NCBI RefSeq assembly: GCF_015557635.1
Contig: NZ_JADNOP010000001.1
Span: forward strand, 366,359-430,358
Reading direction: 5' to 3'
Length of the DNA stretch: 64,000 nucleotides
Origin: Fusicatenibacter saccharivorans
GTDB lineage: Bacteria; Bacillota; Clostridia; Lachnospirales; Lachnospiraceae
Position 1 is the first letter of the stretch; every line of letters begins with the position of its first letter. The translations under genes and the position numbers were made by a program. Positions 42,246-51,682 of this stretch are shown in pieces. The notes under the pieces are model-generated. The model was given only the letters and a program-made list of their open reading frames with translations. It was not told the origin of the DNA and did not search any database.

Positions 42246-42430
42246 AGTTAGAACTGTGCATTGGACTGAATCCTTTCTTTTTTTGTTCTTTTGTTCTTTT
42301 GTTTCGCTTTGGGGTACTTCGTTACGTTTTCTTGGGTCCATACCTTCGCTTTCTTAGTTTATGGGGTAATTCGTTATGTTCTCGGTGGTCCGTCCTCTCT
42401 TTCTGTTTTTTTCTTCCGTTTTCTTTTGTT
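42203..42430 (-). ncRNA. Candidate repeat-containing leader RNA or sRNA upstream of eno
   Basis: Between a consensus promoter and the terminator at 42203-42245 lie about 225 nt that hold two copies of a 29-nt motif, at 42363-42391 and 42311-42339 (minus strand GGACC..AGAA..AACGAA.TACCCC), 52 nt apart, each followed by AAAGCGAA. The section between repeats and terminator is A-rich. No open frame with a good start fits (a possible ATG at 42341 lacks an RBS and runs through the terminator). No known RNA family was recognised. Confidence 0.45.
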
Positions 42431-42436
42431 GACTTT

Positions 42437-42465
42437 ACTATATCAGTTTTCTCACCATTTGTCAA
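42437..42465 (-). promoter_or_regulatory. Promoter upstream of eno
   Basis: TTGACA (42460-42465) and TATAGT (42437-42442) on the minus strand, 17-bp spacer. Start about 380 nt before the eno start codon. Confidence 0.78.
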
Positions 42466-42555
42466 CACCTTATTTTGATTTTTTATCTGTTTTCCATTTT
42501 TATTCTGTCTCTTATTGCGTAATTATTTTTATTTTCAGATTATTATAGCAAAATA

Positions 42556-42593
42556 TCCCTGCCGCACCCGTTTCAAAACGAATCCGGCAGGGA
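42556..42593 (-). terminator. Intrinsic terminator of gpmI
   Basis: TCCCTGCCG pairs with CGGCAGGGA, 19 bp past the gpmI stop, followed by TATTTTG on the minus strand. Confidence 0.82.
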
Positions 42594-42611
42594 CATTTTC
42601 ACGATTTCTCT

Positions 42612-44153
42612 TTATTTCTTAATCAGCAGGGATTTTCCTGTCATTTCTTTTGGCTGCTCCATTCCCATCAGCTCGATCAGGGTCGGTGCGATGTCTGCCA
42701 GGCAGCCGCCCTCTCTTAACGTGTAGGATGGATCTGCATTTACCAGGATGAACGGAACCGGGTTGGTGGTATGAGCGGTATATGGCTCGCCAGTCTCATA
42801 GTCTACAAGCTGCTCTGCATTTCCGTGGTCCGCACAGATGAACATCTGGCCGTCAACCTCTTTTAATGCATCAACTGCCTTGCCTACGCACTCATCAACA
42901 GCCTCAACTGCCTGGATTGCTGCGCTCTCAACACCGGTATGGCCAACCATATCCGGATTTGCAAAGTTGATGATGATAACATCATATTTCTGGGAACGAA
43001 TAGCATCCGTCAGCTTGTCGCATACTTCGTAAGCACTCATCTCCGGTTTCAGGTCATAAGTAGCAACCTTCGGGGATTTTACAAGGATTCTATCCTCACC
43101 TTTATTTGGCTCCTCAACGCCGCCATTGAAGAAGAAGGTTACATGTGCATATTTCTCGGTCTCAGCAATACGTGCCTGAGTCATGTTATGTGCTGCCAGA
43201 TACTCACCGAAAGTGTTGGTGATCTCTTCTTTTTTGAATGCAACGGATTTGTTCGGGATAGTCTCATCGTATTCCGTGAAGCATACGTAGGTCAGATCCA
43301 GACGTTTTTCTCTCTCGAATCCGGTGAACTCATCTGCGCAGAATGCTCTTGTCAGCTCTCTTGCACGGTCCGGGCGGAAGTTGAAGAAAACTACAGAGTC
43401 TTTATCCTGAATCGTTGCAACCGGTTTTCCGTCTTTTTTCAGAACGGTCGGCAGAACGAACTCATCTGTTTTTTCAGCATCATAAGAAGCCTGAACAGCC
43501 TCTGCTGCATCGGTTCCTTCTACGCCTTCCCCTTTTGTCAGCGCTTTGTAAGCCAGCTCGACACGATCCCAGCGGTTATCACGGTCCATTGCATAGTAAC
43601 GGCCGGAGATCACGCCGATTTCGCCGACACCGATCTCATCCATTTTTGCCTGCAGCTGCTCAACATAGGATTTTCCGGATGCCGGAGGAGTGTCACGGCC
43701 ATCCAGGAAGCAGTGTACATAAACTTTCTCGAGACCTTTGCGTTTTGCCAGCTCCAGAAGTCCGAATACGTGGGTGATGTGGCTGTGAACACCGCCGTCA
43801 GAGAGAAGTCCGAACAGGTGCAGTGCGGAATTATTTGCTTTTGCATTCTCAACAGCCTTTACCAGCTCTTCATTCTCGAAGAAATCGCCGTCCTGGATTG
43901 CTTTTGTGATTCTGGTCAGCTCCTGATATACAACGCGGCCTGCGCCCATGTTCAGATGGCCTACCTCAGAGTTACCCATCTGTCCGTCCGGAAGACCTAC
44001 AGCAAGTCCGCTGGCCTGTCCTTTTACGTACGGGCACTGGCTCATCAGCTGGTCCATAATCGGAGTTTTCGCTTCGCAGACAGCGTTATGCTCGCATTTG
44101 TCATTCAGTCCATATCCGTCAAGAATCATTAATACGGTTGGTTTTTTACTCAT
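42612..44153 (-). CDS. gpmI: 2,3-bisphosphoglycerate-independent phosphoglycerate mutase
   Basis: A 513-residue alkaline-phosphatase-fold enzyme that interconverts 3- and 2-phosphoglycerate. The two-manganese ligands are visible: MILDGYGL (Asp12), GQMGNSEVGHLNMGAG (catalytic Ser about 62), SDGGVHSH (His123), DGRDTPP, and near the end ADHGNAEQ and TAHTTNPVP. GAAGGGAA precedes ATG 44153. It lies upstream of eno on the same strand but each has its own terminator. Length is standard. Confidence 0.96.
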   Translation of the reverse strand: MSKKPTVLMILDGYGLNDKCEHNAVCEAKTPIMDQLMSQCPYVKGQASGLAVGLPDGQMGNSEVGHLNMGAGRVVYQELTRITKAIQDGDFFENEELVKAVENAKANNSALHLFGLLSDGGVHSHITHVFGLLELAKRKGLEKVYVHCFLDGRDTPPASGKSYVEQLQAKMDEIGVGEIGVISGRYYAMDRDNRWDRVELAYKALTKGEGVEGTDAAEAVQASYDAEKTDEFVLPTVLKKDGKPVATIQDKDSVVFFNFRPDRARELTRAFCADEFTGFEREKRLDLTYVCFTEYDETIPNKSVAFKKEEITNTFGEYLAAHNMTQARIAETEKYAHVTFFFNGGVEEPNKGEDRILVKSPKVATYDLKPEMSAYEVCDKLTDAIRSQKYDVIIINFANPDMVGHTGVESAAIQAVEAVDECVGKAVDALKEVDGQMFICADHGNAEQLVDYETGEPYTAHTTNPVPFILVNADPSYTLREGGCLADIAPTLIELMGMEQPKEMTGKSLLIKK

Positions 44154-44182
44154 TGTGAATTCCCTTCTTTACTTAAATTTTG

Positions 44183-44327
44183 GGTAACAATCCAGAGCCC
44201 CGTCTCGATTCCGCTTACGCTGCATCTCGATGTTGCTTTTCGCCATATGAAATTCCAGAAAAAGCGCTCCTTCACGCAAGCATGATTCGCGATTTTTCTT
44301 CCATTTCGCATGGCTCTGAATTGTTAC
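44183..44327. repeat. Long-loop inverted repeat between hom and gpmI
   Basis: GTAACAATcCAGAGCC (44183-44198) is inverted at 44312-44327 with one mismatch, enclosing about 113 nt that themselves contain short inverted pieces (CGATT, CATATG, GCAAGCATG). T7 follows the right arm on the plus strand. It lies where hom's terminator should be, but its size and terminal symmetry suggest a small dispersed element of the type common in Lachnospiraceae intergenic DNA. Confidence 0.5.
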
Positions 44328-44333
44328 ATTTTT

Positions 44334-45623
44334 TTAGTATACCCGGATTGTCGAGGAAATCTCCTGGATCATCGACATTCCGCCTAAAATCTGCATGGCA
44401 TCCTCAAAATGGCGCTCTTTGACCTCGTCCGTAATGACGACGATCTCGGCGTATTTTCCATTGACACGTTTCTGAAGCATCTGTGCAATCGAAACCTTGT
44501 TGTTTCCAAAGACAGAAGCTACCGATGCCAGCGTTCCATACCGATTTTCAATCTGCATGCGTACAAAATATTTCGACTTAATTTCGCCGACACGCTTGAT
44601 CGGGCATTCCCGGTAGCATGTGCAGCCGATTCTGCCGCAGCAGTTCCATAAAATATTGCGCACAACATCGAAAATATCGCCCACAACAGCACTCGCAGTC
44701 GGAAGCTCTCCGGCACCTCGTCCGTAAAACATCGTATCCTGTACGGCATCGCCTGTCAGGAATACGGCATTGTAGGAATCATTGACAGTCGCGAGCGGAT
44801 GATTGCTGTCGATCAGCATCGGATGAACGCGGGCTTCGATTCCTTCCGGGGTATCTTTTGCCACGCCGAGCAGCTTGATCGTGCATCCCATCTCTTTTGC
44901 GTACTCGATATCGGTCGCCGTGATTTTGGTAATGCCTTCGGTGTAAACATCTTCAAATGTCACTCTGGAGTTGAACGCTGCCGAAGCCAGGATTGCTACC
45001 TTGCGGCCGGCATCAAGACCTTCCACATCTGCGGTCGGGTCTGCTTCTGCATAGCCCATGTCCTGCGCCAGACGGAGCGCATCACCAAACTCCATGCCTT
45101 CCTGCGACATTTTTGTGAGAATGAAATTTGTGGTACCGTTGAAAATACCCATCAGCTCTGTGATATGATTGGCGGAAAGGCACTGTTTCACCGGACGGAT
45201 GATCGGAATTCCTCCCGCCACGGATGCCTCATAGAGAAAATCTTTTCCGTTTCTCTTTGCTGTCGCAAGGATTTTTTTGCCCTCGGATGCCACCAGATCT
45301 TTATTTGCCGTTACAACATTCTTTCCAGCATCCAGGCAGGCAAGAATGTAATTCATGGCCGGCTGTTTTCCACCCATAACCTCAACAACAATCTCGATTT
45401 CCGGGTCATTGGCAATGTCCTCAAAGTTCGTGGTAATGATCGACGGATCATCAACCTTTGCAGCTGCTTTTTCCACATTGCGCACGAGAATTTTTTTCAG
45501 CTCCACACGCGCTCCCAGCTTCGGAAGCATTTCCTCCTGCTGGCTTTTCAGCACTTTGTACACACCGGTACCGACGGTGCCAAGACCCAGCATTCCGATT
45601 TTAATTACTCTTTCCTCTGCCAT
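44334..45623 (-). CDS. hom: Homoserine dehydrogenase
   Basis: A 429-residue NAD(P)-dependent enzyme reducing aspartate semialdehyde to homoserine, the branch to threonine and methionine. Seen: IGMLGLGTVGTGVYKVL (nucleotide fold), VVTANKDLVASEG, GIPIIRPVKQCLSAN, MGYAEADPTADVEGLDAGRK (catalytic region) and a C-terminal ACT domain (about 350-429, FVRMQIENRYGTLASVASVF) for feedback control. Start 45623 (GAGGGAG 8 nt upstream) is preferred to the Met two codons earlier. It follows ridA by 15 bp in one operon. Confidence 0.94.
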   Translation of the reverse strand: MAEERVIKIGMLGLGTVGTGVYKVLKSQQEEMLPKLGARVELKKILVRNVEKAAAKVDDPSIITTNFEDIANDPEIEIVVEVMGGKQPAMNYILACLDAGKNVVTANKDLVASEGKKILATAKRNGKDFLYEASVAGGIPIIRPVKQCLSANHITELMGIFNGTTNFILTKMSQEGMEFGDALRLAQDMGYAEADPTADVEGLDAGRKVAILASAAFNSRVTFEDVYTEGITKITATDIEYAKEMGCTIKLLGVAKDTPEGIEARVHPMLIDSNHPLATVNDSYNAVFLTGDAVQDTMFYGRGAGELPTASAVVGDIFDVVRNILWNCCGRIGCTCYRECPIKRVGEIKSKYFVRMQIENRYGTLASVASVFGNNKVSIAQMLQKRVNGKYAEIVVITDEVKERHFEDAMQILGGMSMIQEISSTIRVY

Positions 45624-45638
45624 ACTCATCTCTCCCTC

Positions 45639-46022
45639 TTATTTCAGGGATACGATGCATTCAATTTCCACTTTTGCTGCTTTCGGAAGAGCGGCAACTG
45701 CTACACAGGAACGAGCCGGTTTGGACTCGCCAAAGAAAGCACCGTATACTTCATTTACCTTGGCAAAATCGTTCATATCGGTCAGGAAAATGGTTGTTTT
45801 CATCACTTTCGTGCGGTCAGTTCCTGCTGCTGTCATGATTGCGTCCAGATTCTTTAAAGAGAGGGTTGCCTGCTCTTCTACGGTTTCCGGGATCACGCTG
45901 CCATGCTCTACATCAAAGCCAAGCTGTCCGGAAATAAATAAAAGGCCGTTGTCTGCGACTGCCTGTACATAAGGTCCGATTGCTGCCGGTGCTTTTTCTG
46001 TATTAATGATTTCTCTTGCCAT
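45639..46022 (-). CDS. ridA: RidA family enamine/imine deaminase
   Basis: A 127-residue YjgF/RidA protein that hydrolyses reactive enamines made by PLP enzymes such as threonine dehydratase. Motifs: APAAIGPYVQAV, LLFISGQLGFD, EQATLSLKNLDAIMTAAGTD and the Arg in SKPARSCVAVAALPKAAKVEIE that anchors the substrate. Start 46022 places AAGGAG 9 nt upstream; the Met two codons earlier is too close. It leads the ridA-hom operon, a sensible pairing because hom feeds threonine, whose breakdown yields the RidA substrate. Confidence 0.93.
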   Translation of the reverse strand: MAREIINTEKAPAAIGPYVQAVADNGLLFISGQLGFDVEHGSVIPETVEEQATLSLKNLDAIMTAAGTDRTKVMKTTIFLTDMNDFAKVNEVYGAFFGESKPARSCVAVAALPKAAKVEIECIVSLK

Positions 46023-46097
46023 AATCATATTCTCCTTTATGCTTTCTTTCGCGTCGTCTGATTTGCCGCGTTTTTTCCCTCTATCATGCGGTTTTTC

Positions 46098-46145
46098 CGA
46101 CACTTTTGTCGTTCCCATCATATCACATGTGGGAGATGTCCGCAA
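46098..46145 (-). promoter_or_regulatory. Promoter and palindrome of the ridA-hom operon
   Basis: TTGCGG (46140-46145) and TATGAT (46117-46122) on the minus strand, 17-bp spacer. CGACACTTTTGTCG (46098-46111), a perfect palindrome, covers the start-site region; its core GACACTTTTGTC is shared with the APH-gene promoter at 27916-27927. Confidence 0.55.
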
Positions 46146-46219
46146 GTGCGAAAAAGCATTGCAGAAGTTTATTACGCCAGATCCTAAAGAGCGGTATTGC
46201 CATCACGTCGCAAAACAGC

Positions 46220-46282
46220 AAACGCCACCAAACACTTTCCCTTTGACATTTCTGCCAAATTTCACCGTGTTTGGTGGCGTTT
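46220..46282 (-). terminator. Intrinsic terminator of tpiA
   Basis: A perfect 16-bp stem (AAACGCCACCAAACAC and complement) with a 31-nt loop, 38 bp past the tpiA stop. Confidence 0.8.
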
Positions 46283-46319
46283 TAGCCTGTTTTATTGATT
46301 GATTTCGTACAAAATCTAA

Positions 46320-47072
46320 TTATTTATTGTAGTTTACGATAGCTCCGAAATCTGGTTTCAGGGATGCTCCGCCTACCAGGCCGCCGTCGATGTTCTCCTG
46401 TGCGAACAGTTCCGGTGCAGTTTTTGCGTTTACAGAGCCGCCGTACTGGATACGGATAGCTGCTGCTGTTGCATCATCATAGATTTCAGCGATGCACTCG
46501 CGGATGCCTTTGCAAACTTCCTCAGCCTGCTCTGTTGTAGCAGTTTTGCCGGTTCCGATTGCCCAGATTGGCTCGTAAGCGATAACGGCTGTTTTGGCCT
46601 GATCTGCTGTTACATTCAGGAATCCAACCTTTACCTGCTGACGAATGAAGTCCATCGTTACACCCTGCTCTCTCTGCTCCAGAGTTTCTCCGCAGCACAT
46701 GATCGGGGTGATGCCGTGCTCGAAAGCTTTCAGCATTTTTTTGTTTACGGTCTCGCTTGTCTCTGCGAAGTATTCTCTTCTCTCAGAGTGGCCAAGTACA
46801 ACGTATTTCACGCCAGCGTCTGTCAGCATAGCCGGGGAGATTTCGCCTGTGAAAGCACCTTTCTCCTCAAAATACATATTTTCAGCACCAATCTGGATGT
46901 TGGAGCCTTTTGCAGCCTCTACAACCGGGATGATATCGATGGCCGGTACGCAGAAAACAACGTCAACGTCGTCATTTGCCACCAGTGGTTTTAATGTATT
47001 AACTAACTCTACTGCCTCGCTCGGAGTCATGTTCATTTTCCAGTTTCCGGCGATAATTTTCTTTCTTGCCAT
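46320..47072 (-). CDS. tpiA: Triose-phosphate isomerase
   Basis: A 250-residue TIM-barrel enzyme interconverting dihydroxyacetone phosphate and glyceraldehyde-3-phosphate. Active-site residues: GNWKMNM (Lys13), [10 protein letters not shown] (His about 96), [13 protein letters not shown] (Glu about 168), and the phosphate loop [11 protein letters not shown]. It follows pgk by 31 bp and has a strong terminator, so pgk-tpiA form one unit. AAGGAGATC precedes ATG 47072. Confidence 0.97.
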   Translation of the reverse strand: MARKKIIAGNWKMNMTPSEAVELVNTLKPLVANDDVDVVFCVPAIDIIPVVEAAKGSNIQIGAENMYFEEKGAFTGEISPAMLTDAGVKYVVLGHSERREYFAETSETVNKKMLKAFEHGITPIMCCGETLEQREQGVTMDFIRQQVKVGFLNVTADQAKTAVIAYEPIWAIGTGKTATTEQAEEVCKGIRECIAEIYDDATAAAIRIQYGGSVNAKTAPELFAQENIDGGLVGGASLKPDFGAIVNYNK

Positions 47073-47103
47073 GATCGTTTGATCTCCTTAGTTTTACTTA
47101 TCT

Positions 47104-48297
47104 TTATTTGTCGTTTGCTGCTGCAACGCCCGGCAGTTCTTTTCCTTCCAGGAACTCCAGGGAAGCGCCGCCGCCAGTGGAAATATGAGTCATCTTATCG
47201 CCATATCCAAGCTGGTTTACAGCTGCTGCGGAATCTCCGCCGCCGATGATCGTAACTGCATCTGTTTCAGCCAGTGCTGCTGCAACTGCTTTGGTTCCTG
47301 CCGCGAATTTCGGCATCTCGAAGCATCCCATCGGTCCGTTCCATACAACGGTTTTAGCAGTTTTAACAGCATCAGCGAACAGTTTTGCAGTTTCCGGTCC
47401 GATATCCAGACCTTCCCAGCCATCCGGAATCTGTCCGGCCGGAACAACCTGTGTATTTGCGTCGTTTGAGAATGCATCTGCAACAACGTTGTCTACCGGA
47501 AGAAGCAGTTTCACGCCTTTTGCTGCTGCTTTTTCTTTCATTTTGTTTGCATAATCCAGATAATCCATCTCAAGCAGAGAATCACCAACGGTGCCGCCTG
47601 CTGCTTTTGCGAAGGTATAAGCCATACCACCGCCGATGATCAGGACATCAACTTTATCGATCAGGTTGTCGATAACAGAAATCTTGCTGGATACTTTGGA
47701 TCCGCCAAGGATGGCAACAAACGGACGCTCCGGATTGTTGACAGCATTTCCAAGAAATGCGATCTCTTTCTCCATCAGGTAACCAACAACAGCAGTGTCA
47801 ACATATTTGGTAACACCAACATTAGAGCAATGAGCACGATGTGCGGTTCCGAATGCATCGTTTACGAATACGTCACACAGGGAAGCCAGTTCTTTGCTGA
47901 ACTCCTCACCGTTTTTGGTCTCTTCTGCACGGTAACGGGTGTTCTCCAGAAGGATTACATCTCCGTCTTTCATAGCCTCAACAGCTGCTTTTGCGTTCGG
48001 TCCTACAACCTCAGGATCTGCTGCAAATTTAACTTCCTGTCCGAGAAGCTCGGAAAGGCGAACTGCAACCGGTGCAAGAGAAAGCTCTGGTTTTGGTTCT
48101 CCTTTCGGTTTTCCAAGATGAGAGCAGAGAATTACTTTTCCGCCGTCAGCGATCAGTTTTTTGATGGTTGGAAGAGCTGCTACCAGACGGTTCTCATCTG
48201 TGATTTTTCCATCGATCAGCGGAACGTTGAAGTCGCATCTTACAAGGACTCTTTTTCCTTTTACGTTGATATCATCTACGGTTTTTTTGTTTAACAT
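47104..48297 (-). CDS. pgk: Phosphoglycerate kinase
   Basis: A 397-residue two-domain kinase producing ATP from 1,3-bisphosphoglycerate. Seen: [11 protein letters not shown] (about 18-28), [44 protein letters not shown] and the C-terminal nucleotide loop [13 protein letters not shown] 48297 has TGGAGGGAAA upstream; ten codons before it in frame are ignored. It lies between gap and tpiA, the usual glycolytic order gap-pgk-tpiA. Confidence 0.97.
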   Translation of the reverse strand: MLNKKTVDDINVKGKRVLVRCDFNVPLIDGKITDENRLVAALPTIKKLIADGGKVILCSHLGKPKGEPKPELSLAPVAVRLSELLGQEVKFAADPEVVGPNAKAAVEAMKDGDVILLENTRYRAEETKNGEEFSKELASLCDVFVNDAFGTAHRAHCSNVGVTKYVDTAVVGYLMEKEIAFLGNAVNNPERPFVAILGGSKVSSKISVIDNLIDKVDVLIIGGGMAYTFAKAAGGTVGDSLLEMDYLDYANKMKEKAAAKGVKLLLPVDNVVADAFSNDANTQVVPAGQIPDGWEGLDIGPETAKLFADAVKTAKTVVWNGPMGCFEMPKFAAGTKAVAAALAETDAVTIIGGGDSAAAVNQLGYGDKMTHISTGGGASLEFLEGKELPGVAAANDK

Positions 48298-48445
48298 GGG
48301 CGTTTCCCTCCATATATCCAACTGCATCTGCCGCGCCGTTTCTTTGTTTTTGCGGCATCGCGGTCCTTATTTAAAAATGCAGTTTATAATTTTTGCACAC
48401 GGAAAAGGGCTGTTTTTGTGCCGTATTTTTCCGCCGCATTCGCAA

Positions 48446-48478
48446 AAAGGGCCCGGTCCTTAACAGACCGGACCCTTT
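48446..48478 (-). terminator. Intrinsic terminator of gap
   Basis: AAAGGGcCCGGTC pairs with GACCGGacCCTTT; T5 follows on the minus strand. It separates gap from pgk. Confidence 0.87.
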
Positions 48479-48511
48479 GGGCTCTGAAATTTTGCCGTTC
48501 AGTTTGTTAAA

Positions 48512-49525
48512 TTATGCTAACTCGCTGAAGTATTTGATGGTACGAACCATCTGGCTTGTGTAGGAGTTCTCGTTATCATACCAAGAAACAACCTGTACCT
48601 CTGTTGTTCCGTTGTCCAGCGGAAGAACCATGGTCTGAGTTGCATCGAACAGAGAACCATATCTCATACCAACGATGTCGCTGGATACGATTTCATCTGT
48701 GTTGTATCCGAAGGACTCGGTTGCAGATGCTTTCATTTTTGCGTTGATCTCGTCAACAGTTACAGTTCCTTCTACAACTGCTGTAAGGATTGTGGTAGAA
48801 CCGGTTGGGGTTGGAACACGCTGTGCAGAACCGATCAGTTTGCCGTTCAGTTCCGGAATAACAAGGCCGATTGCTTTTGCAGCACCGGTGCTGTTTGGAA
48901 CGATGTTAACTGCAGCTGCACGGGATCTTCTCAGATCGCCTTTTCTCTGCGGTCCGTCCAGAGTCATCTGATCTCCAGTGTAAGCATGGATAGTAACCAT
49001 GATACCGGATTTGATCGGAGCCAGTTCGTTCAGAGCTTTTGCCATAGGTGCAAGGCAGTTTGTGGTGCAGGATGCAGCGGAGATGATGTTATCGTCTGCT
49101 GTCAGGGTCTCATGGTTTACATTGTAAACGATGGTCGGAAGGTCGTTACCAGCCGGAGCGGAGATAACTACTTTACGAGCGCCTGCATTGATGTGTGCCT
49201 GAGCTTTTGCTTTGGAGGTGTAGAATCCGGAGCACTCCAGAACTACGTCTACGCCAAGCTCTCCCCATGGGCAGTTGTTAGCATCCGGGAAAGCATAGAT
49301 TTTGATGTTTTTGCCATCTACTGTGATGGAATCTTCATCGGATGTTACGGTATCAGCCAGAGCATATTTTCCCTGAGAAGAGTCATATTTTAACAGATGA
49401 GCTAACATCTTCGGGGATGTTAAGTCGTTGATTGCTACTACTTCATAACCTTCTGCTCCAAACATCTGTCTGAATGCAAGACGTCCGATACGGCCAAAAC
49501 CATTGATTGCTACTTTTACTGCCAT
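48512..49525 (-). CDS. gap: Glyceraldehyde-3-phosphate dehydrogenase
   Basis: A 337-residue NAD-dependent enzyme. Motifs: [16 protein letters not shown] (nucleotide fold), [12 protein letters not shown] (catalytic Cys about 154), the following His in [10 protein letters not shown], and [13 protein letters not shown] near the end. ATG 49525 with AGGAGG upstream; the TTG three codons earlier is not used. Its own promoter and terminator allow high separate expression before pgk-tpiA. Confidence 0.97.
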   Translation of the reverse strand: MAVKVAINGFGRIGRLAFRQMFGAEGYEVVAINDLTSPKMLAHLLKYDSSQGKYALADTVTSDEDSITVDGKNIKIYAFPDANNCPWGELGVDVVLECSGFYTSKAKAQAHINAGARKVVISAPAGNDLPTIVYNVNHETLTADDNIISAASCTTNCLAPMAKALNELAPIKSGIMVTIHAYTGDQMTLDGPQRKGDLRRSRAAAVNIVPNSTGAAKAIGLVIPELNGKLIGSAQRVPTPTGSTTILTAVVEGTVTVDEINAKMKASATESFGYNTDEIVSSDIVGMRYGSLFDATQTMVLPLDNGTTEVQVVSWYDNENSYTSQMVRTIKYFSELA

Positions 49526-49603
49526 GATTTTCAATTCCTCCTAAAAAGTGAATTTTAATTTTGAGTCTCTGTACTTTGTTAAAGAAACATCAACCTTATC
49601 TGT

Positions 49604-49632
49604 ATAATACCTAATTTCGTCGGAAAATTCAA
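49604..49632 (-). promoter_or_regulatory. Promoter of gap
   Basis: TTGAAT (49627-49632) and TATTAT (49604-49609) on the minus strand, 17-bp spacer; 5' UTR about 70 nt. Confidence 0.65.
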
Positions 49633-49737
49633 GTTCTATTTTCAAGAAAATACGAAATTATTTCTAAAATTTGTGAAGAAGCCGGATGCCAATCCGTATT
49701 TCTGCAAAATTTCGAAAGATCCGTCTATTGCAGAAAG

Positions 49738-49773
49738 AGCCGGAATCCAGCCTTTCTGGGGCTTTTTCCGGCT
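49738..49773 (-). terminator. Intrinsic terminator of the Fe-S/mnmA operon
   Basis: AGCCGGAA pairs with TTCCGGCT, 16 bp past the stop at 49789; CTCTTTC follows on the minus strand. Confidence 0.65.
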
Positions 49774-49788
49774 TTTCCTGCGTGTTTT

Positions 49789-50589
49789 CTATTGGATCGG
49801 CAGATATTCCGGCTTTTTCTCTTTAAACCGCACGTAGTACCGGAATCCGGCTTCCTGCGCGATAGCTGCCGCGTCCGCGAAATGAAACGCTATATGTTCC
49901 GGTTTGTGGGCATCGGCACCGAAAGTGATCTTTTCGCCGCCCAGTTCCCGGTATCTTCTGATGACATCCGGCGTCGGATTCGGCACGCCAAGGCCTGCCT
50001 TGTAGCCGCCGGTGTTGATTTCCAGCGCGATATCGTACTGAATCAGCTCTTTTAAAATGGTATCGATCTCGTCCGCAAATGCGCGGTAGCTGTAATCTTT
50101 TCCCTTTTCTCTGCAGTAGCGTACCACATAATCCAGATGACCAAGCGTCTGGAAATTGTGGAAGAACCGGATATTTTCTGCTGTAGCCCGAAAATACGCC
50201 CGGTACAGCTCTTCTGCTGTCCAGTCCGGGAAAGCATCCTCATAATAGGGGTCTTTTCCGTCAATGACATGCATGGAGCCGATCACATAGTCGAACGGCC
50301 ACGCATTTACATACTCTTCCATCCGTTCTTTTAAGTGGAGCTGCAGTCCCAGTTCCACGCCGAATCGGATATCGATTTTGTCGCGGTATTTTTCCTGCAG
50401 TTCCCGGATTTTTGCCGCATATGCCGGTGTATCGAGCTGGAACTCGCCGGTACTGTAATCCATATCGTAGTGATCCGTCAGGCAGATTGCCGGAAGTCCC
50501 AGCTCGACTGCCCGTTTTACCATCTCTTCTGTTGGTGCTTCGCTGTCACTTGAAAAGAAACTGTGCATATGACAGTCCGCTATTTTCAT
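49789..50589 (-). CDS. PHP-family histidinol-phosphatase-like protein
   Basis: A 266-residue PHP phosphatase close to HisJ/HisK histidinol-phosphatases. Metal-binding motifs: DCHMHSFFSSDSE (residues 5-17), CLTDHYDMDY (about 37), GVELGLQ (about 78), GSMHVIDGKDPYY (about 104), LGHLDYVVRY and FGADAHKPEH (about 224). It would remove phosphate from histidinol phosphate, but no other his genes are in the window, and it is co-transcribed with mnmA (4-bp overlap), so another substrate is possible. Confidence 0.85.
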   Translation of the reverse strand: MKIADCHMHSFFSSDSEAPTEEMVKRAVELGLPAICLTDHYDMDYSTGEFQLDTPAYAAKIRELQEKYRDKIDIRFGVELGLQLHLKERMEEYVNAWPFDYVIGSMHVIDGKDPYYEDAFPDWTAEELYRAYFRATAENIRFFHNFQTLGHLDYVVRYCREKGKDYSYRAFADEIDTILKELIQYDIALEINTGGYKAGLGVPNPTPDVIRRYRELGGEKITFGADAHKPEHIAFHFADAAAIAQEAGFRYYVRFKEKKPEYLPIQ

Positions 50590-51680
50590 CTTTCGGCCTC
50601 CGTAATCGTTCCGCCTCCGCCGACACAGCCGTCCACGTAGAAGACAACAGCCTGTCCCGGTGTCGGAGCACGCACGCCGTCCGGGAAGGTACAGGTAATC
50701 TCATCTTCCCCGGTCCGTTTGATCACGCACGGGGACCCTTTGTGCCCGTACCGGATTTTTGCGGTGCAGGAGAGCTCTTCTCCAAGTTCCAGCGGCGGAA
50801 TTGCCATATAGTTTACTTTGTTTGCTTTTACTACTTTTGCGAAAACCTCTTCATTTTCGCCGACCACAACCTCGTTCGTCTCCGGACGGATTTCCAGTAC
50901 GAACACGCGGTGTCCCATCGGAAGGCCGAGTCCGCGGCGCTGTCCTACGGTGTAATGGGTAATCCCCTCATGGGTACCGAGGATTTCACCCTTTGTATTC
51001 ACGAAATTGCCTTTCGGTGCCACGATTCCTGTCTCGTTCTGGATAAAGGAAGCGTAATCCTGATCCGGCACGAAGCAGATTTCCTGGGAATCCTTCTTTT
51101 TTGCTACCGGAAGACCGATTTTTGCTGCAATCTCACGAATCTGATCTTTTGTGTAGTCTCCGACCGGCATCAGCGTATGCGAAAGCTGCTCCTGGGTCAG
51201 ATTATACAGTGCATACGTCTGGTCTTTTGCCGCTGTTACCGAATTTGCAATCGCATACCGTCCATTGGCAAGCTGTTCGATTCTTGCATAATGTCCGGTC
51301 GCAATGTAGTCCGCTCCAATGGAAAGACTGCGCTGAAGCAACGCTTCCCATTTCACATAGCGGTTGCAGGCGATACACGGGTTCGGTGTTCTGCCGCAGA
51401 GATATTCGTTCGTGAAATAGTCCATGACGTTATCACGGAACTCTTTTTTGAAGTTCATGACATAATACGGAATGTCCAGCACCTGTGCCACGCGCCTTGC
51501 ATCATCAACAGCAGAAAGGCCGCAACAGCCCCCGTTTTCCTCCTGGACTGTCTCGGCCTCATCCTGCCAGATCTGCATGGTCACCCCGATGACATCGTAT
51601 CCTGCTTTTTTCAGGAGATACGCTGCCACCGAGGAATCTACGCCGCCGGACATTCCAACGACTACTTTCTTTTTTCCCAT
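50586..51680 (-). CDS. mnmA: tRNA-specific 2-thiouridylase MnmA
   Basis: A 364-residue ATP pyrophosphatase that thiolates U34 of tRNA-Lys, -Glu and -Gln. Seen: GMSGGVDSSVAA (PP-loop, residues 9-20), the catalytic cysteines in TPNPCIACNRYVKW (about 101) and SQEICFVPDQDY (about 199), and the C-terminal beta-barrel. It starts 2 bp after nifU, and receives sulfur from the desulfurase encoded two genes upstream, so the operon links sulfur mobilisation to tRNA modification. Confidence 0.96.
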   Translation of the reverse strand: MGKKKVVVGMSGGVDSSVAAYLLKKAGYDVIGVTMQIWQDEAETVQEENGGCCGLSAVDDARRVAQVLDIPYYVMNFKKEFRDNVMDYFTNEYLCGRTPNPCIACNRYVKWEALLQRSLSIGADYIATGHYARIEQLANGRYAIANSVTAAKDQTYALYNLTQEQLSHTLMPVGDYTKDQIREIAAKIGLPVAKKKDSQEICFVPDQDYASFIQNETGIVAPKGNFVNTKGEILGTHEGITHYTVGQRRGLGLPMGHRVFVLEIRPETNEVVVGENEEVFAKVVKANKVNYMAIPPLELGEELSCTAKIRYGHKGSPCVIKRTGEDEITCTFPDGVRAPTPGQAVVFYVDGCVGGGGTITEAER

Positions 51681-51682
51681 AC

